A stretch of DNA of 64,000 bases from PALSA-693 sp963834725 (GTDB lineage Bacteria > Actinomycetota > Acidimicrobiia > Acidimicrobiales > Palsa-688), in assembly GCA_963834725.1 (NCBI GenBank), contig CAWICN010000001.1, positions 4,340,001 through 4,404,000 on the forward strand, given 5' to 3'. Each line of letters opens with the position of its first letter. The first letter of the stretch is position 1. Below the pieces are notes generated by a model that was not told where the DNA came from, ran no database searches, and saw only the letters and a program-made list of their open reading frames with translations. A program made the translations under genes and the position numbers. Positions 45,223-53,809 of this stretch are shown here, one piece after another.

Positions 45223-46131
45223 CTATCCCCGCCGGCGGTGGTCGCGTAAGAAGCGCTCGACTTCGGCGGCCAGGGTGTCGGCGCTGCCCGGCGGCAGCGA
45301 CCCGGCCTGGCCTTGCGGGGCGCCCGGGGCCTGATCCGGCCCGGAGCCGGCCGACTCGAGGTCCTCGGCGTCCTCGAGCTGGGCCACGTAGGCGGCGGCG
45401 TCCTCGTCGTCGGCGACCCGCTCGCTGACCTGCCGTTCATACGCGACCGCCGCCTCCCGCAGCGCCGTCGGGTTGACCGGAGCGCCGAGCAGTTCGGCCG
45501 AGCGTTCGACCAGCGCCAGGGCCGCCTTTGGCGAGGACACCTGATGGACGTAGTGGGGTACCGCGGCCCACAGCGATGCCGCAGGGAGGCCAGCCTGACG
45601 GAGAGCGTCGACGAGAACGCCGACGATCCCGGTCGGCCCCTCGTAGGTCGAGGCCGCGAATCCGGCCCGGCGGGCCAGGTCCTGGTCGGTGCTCATGCCG
45701 GAGATTCGTACCGGGCGGGTATGCGGGACATCGGCGAGGAGCGCACCGAGCACCACGACAAGCTCGGCCTTCATGGCATCGACGATCGACACCACAGCCT
45801 GGCAGAAGGTCCGCCACCGCAGCTGGGGCTCGACGCCGCGGAGGATCAGCACGTCGTGGACGCCGGTGGGGACGGTGGCGGCCAACACCTCGACGCGTGG
45901 CCATTCGAGCAGGCGGCCGCCACCGGTCGTGGGCCGGACCGTCGGCCGGGTCACCGTGAAGTCGTAGAACTCCTCGGGGTCGATCGTCGCGCATGGACGG
46001 GCCTGCCACTCCTCGGCGAAGTAGTCGACGGCCTGAGTGGCGGCGTCGCCCGCGTCATTCCATCCTTCGAAGGCGACCACGAACAGCGGCTGGCGAAGGT
46101 CCGGACGATCCACCCAGTGGACAGGTTCCAT
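45223..46131 (-). CDS. PAC2 family protein
   Basis: About 302 residues. LFVVAFEGWNDAGDAATQAVDYF is the PAC2 (proteasome-assembly-chaperone-like) N-terminus; VLILRGVEPQLRW, RISGMSTDQDLARR and YEGPTGIVGVL, then VPHYVHQVSSPKAALAL, are family features. The tail is acidic and Pro/Gly-rich. In actinobacteria the family is linked by homology to proteasome assembly, although no proteasome genes are in the window. ATG 46131 is preferred to the one at 46140. Confidence 0.87.
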   Translation of the reverse strand: MEPVHWVDRPDLRQPLFVVAFEGWNDAGDAATQAVDYFAEEWQARPCATIDPEEFYDFTVTRPTVRPTTGGGRLLEWPRVEVLAATVPTGVHDVLILRGVEPQLRWRTFCQAVVSIVDAMKAELVVVLGALLADVPHTRPVRISGMSTDQDLARRAGFAASTYEGPTGIVGVLVDALRQAGLPAASLWAAVPHYVHQVSSPKAALALVERSAELLGAPVNPTALREAAVAYERQVSERVADDEDAAAYVAQLEDAEDLESAGSGPDQAPGAPQGQAGSLPPGSADTLAAEVERFLRDHRRRG

Positions 46132-46140
46132 TGCGGTCAA

Positions 46141-46327
46141 GCTAGCTGCCCGGTTCCGGCTTGGAGCGGCCTTTGACCTTCAGGACAGATCGGTGCGGGG
46201 ACGGCCCCGGTCCCGGGGCGAGAGGCAGCTCCCGCCGAGACGTGGTCCTTCACGCACCGTGCCCGATCACTGCACATGGGCAGATCATCGTGGCGGGACC
46301 CGGCTCCTGGGCCTACAGTCCGCCCCG
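46141..46327. other. divergent intergenic region, PAC2 / acetyltransferase
   Basis: No gene seen. It must contain divergent promoters; I see no convincing -35/-10 pair. Confidence 0.4.
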
Positions 46328-46768
46328 GTGCTTACTGTTTCCGCCCCCACCGAGGCGACCCCTGAAATCGTGGAGGCGGTCCGGCGTCTCCTGCCCCTCC
46401 TGTCAACATCTGCGTCCCCCCCCACGGCCGAGCACGTCGCCGAGATCGTCGCCGGCCCGGCCACCACGTTGTTCGTGGCCCGCGACGGCGATGACGGACC
46501 AATTCTCGGAATCCTGACCTTGGCGATCTTCCGGATTCCTTCGGGCGTGCGAGCCTGGATCGAGGACGTGATCGTGGCGGAGGAAGCCCGGGGGCAGGGC
46601 TGTGGCGAGGCGCTCAACCGCGCCGCTCTCGACGCCGCCGCGTCGGCCGGGGTCCGCAGCGTCGATCTCACGTCGAGGCCCTCCCGGGAGGCGGCCAACC
46701 GTCTCTACCAGCGAATGGGGTTCGTGGCGCGGGAGACCAACGTCTACCGCTATGACCTGGCCCAGTGA
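46328..46768 (+). CDS. GNAT family N-acetyltransferase
   Basis: 146 residues from GTG 46328. The acetyl-CoA loop is in VAEEARGQGCGEALNRAAL (R-G-x-G-x-G with Gln/Cys variants), the central strand WIEDVIV precedes it, and REAANRLYQRMGFVARETNVYR closes the fold. Substrate unknown. Confidence 0.87.
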   Translation: MLTVSAPTEATPEIVEAVRRLLPLLSTSASPPTAEHVAEIVAGPATTLFVARDGDDGPILGILTLAIFRIPSGVRAWIEDVIVAEEARGQGCGEALNRAALDAAASAGVRSVDLTSRPSREAANRLYQRMGFVARETNVYRYDLAQ

Positions 46769-46860
46769 TCTGGACCGCTGAGGCGAGCGTGGCGTGTGTG
46801 GGCGCCTGCTGAGCCCGGGCCGCGTAGGTGGGCGTCTGCTCGACCCCCGGGCCTCAGGGG

Positions 46861-47154
46861 TTAGAGGTCGGGACCGAGCTCCTCGACCTCGAGGAGGGTG
46901 AACCCGTCGATTATGGTGCGGAGGACTTGCTGGGCTACCCGGGGATCGACGCCTTCCTCCTTGGCCAGCAGACCGATGCGGGCCAGCATCTCGTCCTCCC
47001 GGCCGCGGTCCACCACCGCCATGTGACGTGCCCGCTTGTAGCGGACCACGCCCTCGACCAGCCGGGCCCGCTCGGCCAGCAGGCACACCAGCCGTCGGTC
47101 CACGTCATCGATCTGCTGCCGTATCGCTCCGAGGTCAGGGATGTCGCCTTCCAC
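46861..47154 (-). CDS. chorismate mutase (AroQ fold)
   Basis: 97 residues. LGAIRQQIDDVDRRLVCLLAERARLVEGVVRYK is split here as helix 1 (IRQQIDDVDRRLVCLLAER) with the catalytic Arg, Lys in YKRARH, then RGREDEMLARIG and a third helix. This is the short AroQ type that converts chorismate to prephenate. GTG 47154 is taken because upstream codons are Pro/Arg-rich and unconserved. Confidence 0.85.
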   Translation of the reverse strand: MEGDIPDLGAIRQQIDDVDRRLVCLLAERARLVEGVVRYKRARHMAVVDRGREDEMLARIGLLAKEEGVDPRVAQQVLRTIIDGFTLLEVEELGPDL

Positions 47155-47344
47155 GGCCGAACATCTTGCCTGATCGTTCCTGCCCCTTTTCGTCGGCGGC
47201 GCGATCCTTCCCGTCGTCGGCCTGCATCCGCCCCCCGCCAGGCCTGATCCTTCCATCGGCGGCCTGCATCCGTCCGGCGGCCTGGAGGTCCGATCGGAGG
47301 AGTAGCATGCCGGGTGTAACCCGCTTCTATCGAGAGGGGGAGCA
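47155..47344. other. divergent intergenic region, chorismate mutase / citrate synthase
   Basis: No gene seen. Imperfect repeats of CGGCGGCCTGCATCCG occur at about 47215 and 47257. The gltA ribosome site GAGAGGGGGAGC lies just before the GTG. Confidence 0.4.
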
Positions 47345-48616
47345 GTGGCTGACTCGATCACGGTGACCGACAACCGCAGCGGTGAGGTCGTAGAGATCCC
47401 GATCGTGGATGGGGGCATCTCTGCGGACGAGATGCGCAAGCTGTTGCCCGGGATCTGGTTCTACGACCCCGCATTCATGACGACCGCGCTGACATCGAGC
47501 GCCATCACCTACCTGGACGGCGAGGGGGGCATCCTCCGTTACCGGGGGTATCCGATCGAGCAATTGGCGTCCCAGTCTACCTATGTCGAGGTCGCCTACC
47601 TGCTGATCCACGGAGAGCTGCCGACAGCGGAGCAGCTCGAAGCCTGGACCAAGGAGATCCGCTACCACACGTACATCCACGAAAACATGCGGAAGCGGTT
47701 CGTCGACGGGTTCCACTACGACGCCCACCCCATGGGGATGCTCGTATCGGCGATCAGCGCCCTGTCCACCTTCTATCCCGAAGCGAAGCAGATCACCGAC
47801 CCGGACGTCCGCTACCGCCAGATCGTCCGTCTCATCGCCAAGGTGCCCACGCTCGCCGCCCTGTGCCATCGCTTCAGCGTCGGGATGCCGTTCGTGTATC
47901 CCGACAACTCGCTCAGCTTCCCGGAGAACTTCCTATCGATGATGTGGAAGGTGGCCGAGCCCCGCTACGAGGCCGACCCCATACTGGCCCGGGCGCTCGA
48001 CATCCTGTTCATCCTGCACGCCGATCACGAGCAAAACTGCGGCACCCTGGCGATGCGCACGGTGGGGTCGGCGCACGCCGATCCCTACTCGGCAGCCGCT
48101 GGCGCCGCAGCTGCCCTCTACGGACCCCGTCACGGCGGTGCCAATGAGGCCGTTCTTCGCATGCTGACGGAGATTGGCTCGATCGACAACGTCAGGGCGT
48201 TTATCGACGATGTCAAGGCCGGCAAGGGCAAGCTGCAGGGCTTCGGCCACCGGGTGTACAAAAACTACGACCCGCGGGCCACCATCATCAAGCAGACCGC
48301 TGACCAGGTGTTCAGCGTCACCGGCAAGAATCCGCTGCTCGACATCGCCCTGAAGCTGGAAGAGGTTGCGCTCTCGGACGACTACTTCATCTCCCGGAAG
48401 CTCTATCCCAACGTCGACTTCTACTCGGGGCTGATCTACCAGGCCATGGGCTTCCCGACCGAGATGTTCACGGTGCTATTCGCCATCCCGAGGGTGTCGG
48501 GGTGGTTGGCGCACTGGAAGGAGATGCTCGAGCAGGACGAGAAGATCTACCGTCCCCGCCAGCTGTGGACGGGCCACGACCAGCGGGATTACGTCCCTCT
48601 CGTCCGGCGTAGTTAG
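47345..48616 (+). CDS. gltA: citrate synthase
   Basis: 423 residues. Condenses oxaloacetate and acetyl-CoA. ILRYRGYPIEQLA, the active-site His in LHADHEQNCGTLAMR, GPRHGGANEAVL and GFGHRVYKNYDPRA with the second His, and the catalytic Asp region in YPNVDFYSG are all present. GTG start with a purine-rich ribosome site. It is a type I-like bacterial enzyme. Confidence 0.96.
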   Translation: MADSITVTDNRSGEVVEIPIVDGGISADEMRKLLPGIWFYDPAFMTTALTSSAITYLDGEGGILRYRGYPIEQLASQSTYVEVAYLLIHGELPTAEQLEAWTKEIRYHTYIHENMRKRFVDGFHYDAHPMGMLVSAISALSTFYPEAKQITDPDVRYRQIVRLIAKVPTLAALCHRFSVGMPFVYPDNSLSFPENFLSMMWKVAEPRYEADPILARALDILFILHADHEQNCGTLAMRTVGSAHADPYSAAAGAAAALYGPRHGGANEAVLRMLTEIGSIDNVRAFIDDVKAGKGKLQGFGHRVYKNYDPRATIIKQTADQVFSVTGKNPLLDIALKLEEVALSDDYFISRKLYPNVDFYSGLIYQAMGFPTEMFTVLFAIPRVSGWLAHWKEMLEQDEKIYRPRQLWTGHDQRDYVPLVRRS

Positions 48617-48701
48617 CCCTCCTCATCACGCTGCAGCCTGCTGGTTCTCTGGAGCGCGCCTTCACCATGGAACGGCGCGGGCCTGGGCCGGGTGTCAACA
48701 T

Positions 48702-48722
48702 GGCGTCGAGAGATTCGACGCC
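48702..48722 (+). terminator. hairpin after gltA
   Basis: GGCGTCGA-GAGAT-TCGACGCC is a perfect 8-bp stem with 5-nt loop, 86 bp past the gltA stop. It has no U tract. The right arm shares AGAGATTCGACGCCG with the region after groEL (38611-38625). Confidence 0.5.
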
Positions 48723-48784
48723 GCGGTCACCTCGGGGAGGGGGCTGCGTCGTTTGAAGGCTGATCTTCGGTAGCCTGGGCTGTC

Positions 48785-49289
48785 GTGGCGATCACCCTCT
48801 CGGACATGCTGGAGAAGTTCCGAGGTCCCGAAGGCCGAAAGCTGTATCGCTACTCGCTTTCGTCAGTAGTGGCGGTGGCAGTCAGCGTGGTCCTGCTGGT
48901 CCTCTTCAACGGGGTAATCGGCCTTCAGCGCGTGGGTCTCGAGCACGTTCGCCACGGCCATCGCCGCCCTGCCGAACTACTGGATGAACCGGAAGTGGGC
49001 CTGGGGCAAGACCGGCCGCAGCCACCTCTTCAAAGAGGTGGTGCCATTTTGGGCGCTGGCGTTCCTCGGATGGGGCCTCTCCACGATCTCGGTGCACGCC
49101 ATGGAGGGCTACGCCAAGCATCACCATTTCACCCACATCGCGTCAACGGCGACGGTAACTATCGTCTACATCGCGGCTTTCGGGGTGCTCTGGGTCGGTA
49201 AGTTCATCATCTTCAACAAGGTGCTATTCGCCCACCATCTCGAGGATTTACCGCCAGAACTCGACGGCCGCTCCGGGGTCCGGTTCTGA
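48785..49289 (+). CDS. GtrA-like membrane protein (frame broken once)
   Basis: Four membrane helices are expected: YSLSSVVAVAVSVVLLVLFN, then after a slip near 48928 (one extra base in GGCCTTCAGC) SAWVSSTFATAIAALPNYW with NRKWAWG, then FWALAFLGWGLSTISV and TATVTIVYIAAFGVLWVGKF. The PNYWMNRKW-type motif is typical of GtrA. The joined protein has about 167 residues. GtrA proteins help move lipid-linked sugars across the membrane, in keeping with the glycan genes that follow. Confidence 0.8.
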
Positions 49290-49320
49290 GCCACCGGTCC
49301 CTCGTACCTCAACTGGATCA

Positions 49321-49962
49321 GTGAATCCCGAGCTGCTGGCTCACGCCCGTACCGTCAAGGGGTTCATGCCCGACGACGAGGGTTTGGCGCTTTACCGTGT
49401 GGGCCGCGTCGCCGCCGGCAGCGGTCTCGGCCCCCTGCTCGAGGTTGGCACGTACTGTGGCAAATCGTCGATCTATCTCGGAGCGGCGGCCCAGGAGGCC
49501 GGGAGCCTGCTGCTGACCGTCGACCACCATCGCGGGTCCGAGGAAAACCAGCCCGGGTGGGAGCATCACGACCACACGGTGGTGGACCTGCGGACCGGCC
49601 GGATGGACACGCTGCCCTGGGCGCGGACCGCCATCGAGGTCGCCGGATTGGAGCACTATGTGGTGCTTGTCGTCGGTGAGTCCACCGCTGTCGCCGGGGT
49701 GTGGGGCACGCCGCTGGCGTTGCTATTCATCGATGGGGGCCACGGGGAGGAGGTGGCCTGGGCTGACTACCGGGCCTGGGCCCCGAAGGTGACGACGGGG
49801 GGGTGGATGGCTATCCACGACGTGTTCCCCGATCCCGCCGAGGGGGGACGTCCCCCCTATGAGCTGTACTGCGCCGCTTTGAGCTCGGGTGAATGGATCG
49901 AGGAGACGGCGCTCGGATGCGGCAGTCTCCGGGTCCTGCGGCGCCTGGAGCGGACCACCTAG
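49321..49962 (+). CDS. class I SAM-dependent methyltransferase
   Basis: 213 residues from GTG 49321. Motif I LLEVGTYCGKSSIYLG, a downstream acidic strand LLFIDGGHGEEVAWADYRAWAP and GGWMAIHDVFPDP resemble the Methyltransf_24/cephalosporin-hydroxylase-like group often found in surface polysaccharide clusters. Acceptor unknown. Its 3' end overlaps the convergent GT2 gene by 4 bp. Confidence 0.82.
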   Translation: MNPELLAHARTVKGFMPDDEGLALYRVGRVAAGSGLGPLLEVGTYCGKSSIYLGAAAQEAGSLLLTVDHHRGSEENQPGWEHHDHTVVDLRTGRMDTLPWARTAIEVAGLEHYVVLVVGESTAVAGVWGTPLALLFIDGGHGEEVAWADYRAWAPKVTTGGWMAIHDVFPDPAEGGRPPYELYCAALSSGEWIEETALGCGSLRVLRRLERTT

Positions 49963-50663
49963 GGCGCGATGGTTCTGGCCAGCGCCAGGCGCAGCCGGAG
50001 CAGCCCTACCAGCGAACGAGGGATACGCCTGACGATCGGAGTGCGGGGCGGGCGTTGGTCGGCGACGCTGACCGGTAGCTCGCGGATGGGCAATCCGGCC
50101 CGCTCGGCCCGGAGAATCAACTCCGTATCGAAAATGTCGCCCCCGAACTCGCAGGCCTCGACCAGGGGAAGAAGCGGCGCCCGCACGAGGACCTTCATGC
50201 CGTGCGTGTCGCTCACCCGGAGGCCGAACCCGTAGCGCAGGACGGCCGAGAAGACCGACGTCACCACTCGTCGCCCGATGGCGCGCTGGTCCTGGGCGCC
50301 GGGGCTGCACTTGGAGCCGACCACGATGACCGGCTGCTCGGCCGAGATGAGCTCTAGGGCCTGGTCCAGGAACCCGAGATCCACGAAGTCGACGTCGAAG
50401 TTGACGACCACTTCACCCCGCGCCGCCAGGAACCCGGCTTTGAGGGCCACCCCGTAGTCCGCCACCGGGGCACCAAGAGCGCTGACCTCCGGGAAGGTGC
50501 GGGCCAGCTGGTCGGCCTCGCGGGCCGTCGCGTCGAAGGAACCGTTCTCGGAGATGACCACCTCGAAGCGAAGACCCCGGTCCCGCAGGCCGGTCACGAC
50601 CGTCTTGACCGCCGGTTCGAGGTAGCCCTCTTCGTTGTGGGCCGGCATGACGATCGAGATCAT
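49959..50663 (-). CDS. family 2 glycosyltransferase (dolichyl-phosphate mannose synthase-like)
   Basis: 234 residues. SIVMPAHNEEGYLEPAV is the nucleotide-sugar loop, VVNFDVDFVD the DxD metal site, and DTHGMKVLVRAPLL and GGDIFDTELILRAERAG follow. There is no C-terminal membrane segment. It probably makes a polyprenyl-phosphate sugar donor or adds a sugar to a surface glycan. Confidence 0.87.
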   Translation of the reverse strand: MISIVMPAHNEEGYLEPAVKTVVTGLRDRGLRFEVVISENGSFDATAREADQLARTFPEVSALGAPVADYGVALKAGFLAARGEVVVNFDVDFVDLGFLDQALELISAEQPVIVVGSKCSPGAQDQRAIGRRVVTSVFSAVLRYGFGLRVSDTHGMKVLVRAPLLPLVEACEFGGDIFDTELILRAERAGLPIRELPVSVADQRPPRTPIVRRIPRSLVGLLRLRLALARTIAP

Positions 50664-50766
50664 GGCTGGCCCATGCTAAGAGGTCGGATGATCCTATGGA
50701 CCGCGGCGGAACCGGTCAGCGATCAGCTTGACCGGGCGTGGTGCTGCGACAACAGTCTTGGAGCCT

Positions 50767-52053
50767 ATGGCCGGCTCCGCCCCGCTCCGGATTGCCCTTC
50801 TGGTCTACCGAGGGAACCCCCACTCGGGCGGACAGGGCGTGTACACCCGCTACCTGTCGCGTCAGCTGGTCAACCTGGGTCACCGGGTAACCGTCTTCGC
50901 CGGTCAACCGTGGCCGGTGCTCGACGACGGTGTGGGCTACGTCCCCGTACCGAGCCTCGACCTGTATCGCCAGCCCGACCCCTTCCGGATTCCTCTGCCG
51001 TGGGAGTTCAAGTCTCCGATCGACGTGGCCGAGTTCGCGCTCATGTGCACGGCTGGCTTCCCCGAACCCCGTACGTTCAGCTGGCGGGTCCGCCGGGCCC
51101 TCTCCGCTCGCGTCGGTCAGTTCGACGTCGTCCACGACAACCAGACCTTCGGCCGCAGCCTCCTCGGGGTCATGGCCGACGGGTGGCCGCTGCTCGGTAC
51201 CTGCCACCACCCGGTCACCGTCGACCGGACCCTCGACCTGGCCCACGCGACGAGCTGGCGGCGCCGACTGGTCCTGCGCCGCTGGTACGGGTTTGTAGGC
51301 ATGCAGAAGAAGGTGGCCCGCCGCATCCCGCGCATCCTGACGGTGTCATCGTCGTCAAAGCGGGACATCGTCGAGCAGTACGGGATCGCTCCAGACCAGC
51401 TCGAGGTGGTCCCTGTCGGCGTCGACGACAAACACTTCCGGCCGCATCCCGAAGTGGCTCGGATCCCCGGCCGGATCATGACCACGGCGAGCGCCGACGT
51501 CCCCTTCAAGGGGTTGTTCCCGCTGGTCGAAGCCGTGGCCAAGCTCCGCACGGAGCGCCCCGATGCACATCTCGTGGTCGTCGGACGATTGCGCCCCGAG
51601 AGCCCGGTATCGGCTGCGATCGCCCGGTTGGGCCTGTCCGGGGCGGTGACGTTCGAATCCGGAGTGAGTGATGACCGCATGGTCGAGCTCTTCGCCGAGG
51701 CCACCGTCGCCGTCGTTCCGTCCCTCTACGAAGGATTCTCTCTGCCTGCGGTCGAGGCCATGGCGTGCGGCGTCCCCCTTGTGGCGACGACCGGCGGAGC
51801 CCTGCCGGAGGTGGTGGGCGAGAGCGGAACGACCGGGCTACTCGTACCGCCCGGTGACCCGAGTGCGCTCGCCGGGGCCATCGGGATGGTCCTGGACGAT
51901 CCGGTGCTGGCGGGGCGACTGGCGGCCAACGCCCGCCGGCGGGTGCTCGAGCGTTTCACCTGGCGCGCCTGTGCCGTCGCCACGGCCGAGAGCTATCGGT
52001 GGACGATCGAGCACCACCAGGCGGCCCTACGGCAGCCGGCCGTTCCGTGCTGA
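50767..52053 (+). CDS. family 4 glycosyltransferase
   Basis: 428 residues, GT-B fold. RIALLVYRGNPHSGGQGVYT is the N-terminal acceptor loop, FDVVHDNQTFG follows, and the C-terminal donor domain has SDDRMVELFAEATVAVVPSL with YEGFSLPAVEAMACGVPLVA (the E-x7-E motif). Retaining mannosyl- or glucosyl-transfer is likely. ATG 50767 begins the conserved region. The next gene starts with a GTG overlapping its stop. Confidence 0.9.
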   Translation: MAGSAPLRIALLVYRGNPHSGGQGVYTRYLSRQLVNLGHRVTVFAGQPWPVLDDGVGYVPVPSLDLYRQPDPFRIPLPWEFKSPIDVAEFALMCTAGFPEPRTFSWRVRRALSARVGQFDVVHDNQTFGRSLLGVMADGWPLLGTCHHPVTVDRTLDLAHATSWRRRLVLRRWYGFVGMQKKVARRIPRILTVSSSSKRDIVEQYGIAPDQLEVVPVGVDDKHFRPHPEVARIPGRIMTTASADVPFKGLFPLVEAVAKLRTERPDAHLVVVGRLRPESPVSAAIARLGLSGAVTFESGVSDDRMVELFAEATVAVVPSLYEGFSLPAVEAMACGVPLVATTGGALPEVVGESGTTGLLVPPGDPSALAGAIGMVLDDPVLAGRLAANARRRVLERFTWRACAVATAESYRWTIEHHQAALRQPAVPC

Positions 52054-52766
52054 CCGTTCGCTTCGAGGGCCTGGGGATGCGCACGGGTGACCGGGTCCTC
52101 GATCTCGGCGCCGGTGGGGGCCGCCATGCCTTCGAGGCGCTGCGCCGCGGCGCCGTGGTCACCGCCCTCGACGCCGACGCAGCCCCCATCAAAGACGTGG
52201 CCGCCGTGATGGCAGCGATGGGCCTGGAGGAGCCCGCCGTACGGCAACGCGGTGGGATCGGCACGGTCGTCGTCGGCGATGCCCTCCGGCTTCCGTTCAG
52301 CTCGGGGGCGTTCGACCGGGTCATCGCCGCCGAGGTGCTCGAGCACATCCCCGATGACCGCGGCGCCATCAAGGAGCTGGCCAGAGTGCTGCGCCCCGGC
52401 GGCACTCTGGCGGTCACCGTGCCCCGGTGGTGGCCGGAGCTGCTCACCTGGGCCCTCTCCGAGGACTACCACGCCACGCCCGGTGGCCATGTGCGCATCT
52501 ACCGCCGCAGCGTGCTCGTGGAGCGGCTCGGTGCGGCCGGCCTCGAGCCCTACGCGTCCCACCACGCCCACGCCCTGCACAGCCCGTACTGGTGGCTGCG
52601 GGCCATCGTCGGCGTGTCCGACGAGACCCACTCGTGGGTGCGGGCCTATCACCGGATGCTGGTCTGGGATATCACCGCCCACACCCCGGTTACGAGAGTC
52701 CCCGAGCGGGTGCTGAACCCCCTGCTCGGCAAGAGCCTGGTGGTCTACCTGAAGAAGCCGGCGTGA
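52047..52766 (+). CDS. class I SAM-dependent methyltransferase (Methyltransf_11 type)
   Basis: 239 residues. Motif I VLDLGAGGGRHAFEAL, DALRLPFSSGAFDRVIAAEVLEH (motifs II/III) and LRPGGTLAVTVPRWWPEL. The GTG at 52047 lies inside the end of the GT4 gene, so they are coupled. It probably methylates the sugar or lipid product of this cluster. Confidence 0.87.
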   Translation: MLTVRFEGLGMRTGDRVLDLGAGGGRHAFEALRRGAVVTALDADAAPIKDVAAVMAAMGLEEPAVRQRGGIGTVVVGDALRLPFSSGAFDRVIAAEVLEHIPDDRGAIKELARVLRPGGTLAVTVPRWWPELLTWALSEDYHATPGGHVRIYRRSVLVERLGAAGLEPYASHHAHALHSPYWWLRAIVGVSDETHSWVRAYHRMLVWDITAHTPVTRVPERVLNPLLGKSLVVYLKKPA

Positions 52767-53809
52767 CGGCCCCGCTCACGGCGGCCGAGATCGCCGACAC
52801 TGCCGCCACTATTGCGGCCGTCCAGCTGCCGAACGGCATGATCCCGTGGTTCCCGGGAGGACACGCCGACCCGTGGAATCACACCGAGGCGGCCATGGCG
52901 CTCGTGCTGGCCGGCCGACGCCGAGAGGCGGAGAGAGCCTTCGACTGGTTGGCGTCCACCCAGCTTCCCGACGGCACCTGGTGTCGCTACCACCTGGCCG
53001 AAGGCATCGAGGACCCGCGCCGGGATCCCAATGTGGGCGTCTATGTCGCCACCGGGACCTGGTGGCACTACCTCTGCACCGGCGATAACGGGCTGCTCGA
53101 GGGCATGTGGCCGGTCGTCGAGGCCGCCGTCGGGTTCGCGCTGCGGCTGCAACAGCCTGCCGGTGAGGTCTTGTGGGCGATGGATCCCGACGGCCACCTC
53201 GGGCGCTACGCCCTGCTCACCAGCACCTCGTCGATCCACCACAGCCTTCGCTGTGCCGTCGCTATGGCCGAATGCCTTGGATTCGAACGGCCCGAATGGG
53301 AGCTCGCCGCCGACCGCATGGTGGCCGCGATAGTCCACCGGCCCGGCAACTTCGCACCGAAGCGGCGCTGGGCCATGGACTGGTACTACCCGGTCCTGTC
53401 GGGTGCGGTCTCGGGCGAGCCCGCGTGCGAGCGCCTCGATGGGCGATGGTCGGAGTTCGTGCTCGACGGCGTGGGAGTGCGCTGCGTGTCGGACAAGTCA
53501 TGGGTGACGGCGGCCGAGACCGCCGAGTGTGTCATGGCCCTTGACGCCGTGGGGCGGCGGGCGCAGGCCGTGGACCTGCTCGACTGGACTCGCCATCTGC
53601 GCCATGACGACGGCAGCTACTGGACCGGGTGCGTGCACCCCGAGTGCGTTCGCTTTCCCGGCGGCGAGCGCAGCACCTACACGGCGGCCGCGGTCGTGAT
53701 TGCCGATCACGCCCTCTACGGGTTCGGTCGCAGCGCCGGGCTGTTCCGTGGTGAGACCCTCCCGGGTGTCGTTGACGTGACTGAGAGGTCCGAATCTCAG
53801 CTGCGCTGA
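52763..53809 (+). CDS. prenyltransferase/squalene-cyclase-like alpha/alpha-toroid protein
   Basis: 348 residues. QLPNGMIPWFPGGHADPWNHTEAAM, QLPDGTWCRYH, RCAVAMAECLGF and DDGSYWTGCVHPE are repeats of the QW-like/toroid type. The catalytic DxDD or HDD motifs of cyclases are not evident, so it may instead act on a glycan (a GH-like toroid). GTGA overlap couples it to the methyltransferase. The GT4-methyltransferase-toroid set looks like one pathway. The C-terminal 13 bp overlap the convergent hemG. Confidence 0.75.
   Translation: MTAPLTAAEIADTAATIAAVQLPNGMIPWFPGGHADPWNHTEAAMALVLAGRRREAERAFDWLASTQLPDGTWCRYHLAEGIEDPRRDPNVGVYVATGTWWHYLCTGDNGLLEGMWPVVEAAVGFALRLQQPAGEVLWAMDPDGHLGRYALLTSTSSIHHSLRCAVAMAECLGFERPEWELAADRMVAAIVHRPGNFAPKRRWAMDWYYPVLSGAVSGEPACERLDGRWSEFVLDGVGVRCVSDKSWVTAAETAECVMALDAVGRRAQAVDLLDWTRHLRHDDGSYWTGCVHPECVRFPGGERSTYTAAAVVIADHALYGFGRSAGLFRGETLPGVVDVTERSESQLR

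Noticed and set aside
52763..53809. Squalene-hopene cyclase
   Set aside because: Too short (348 residues) and lacks the DxDD motif, so only a general toroid assignment is made.
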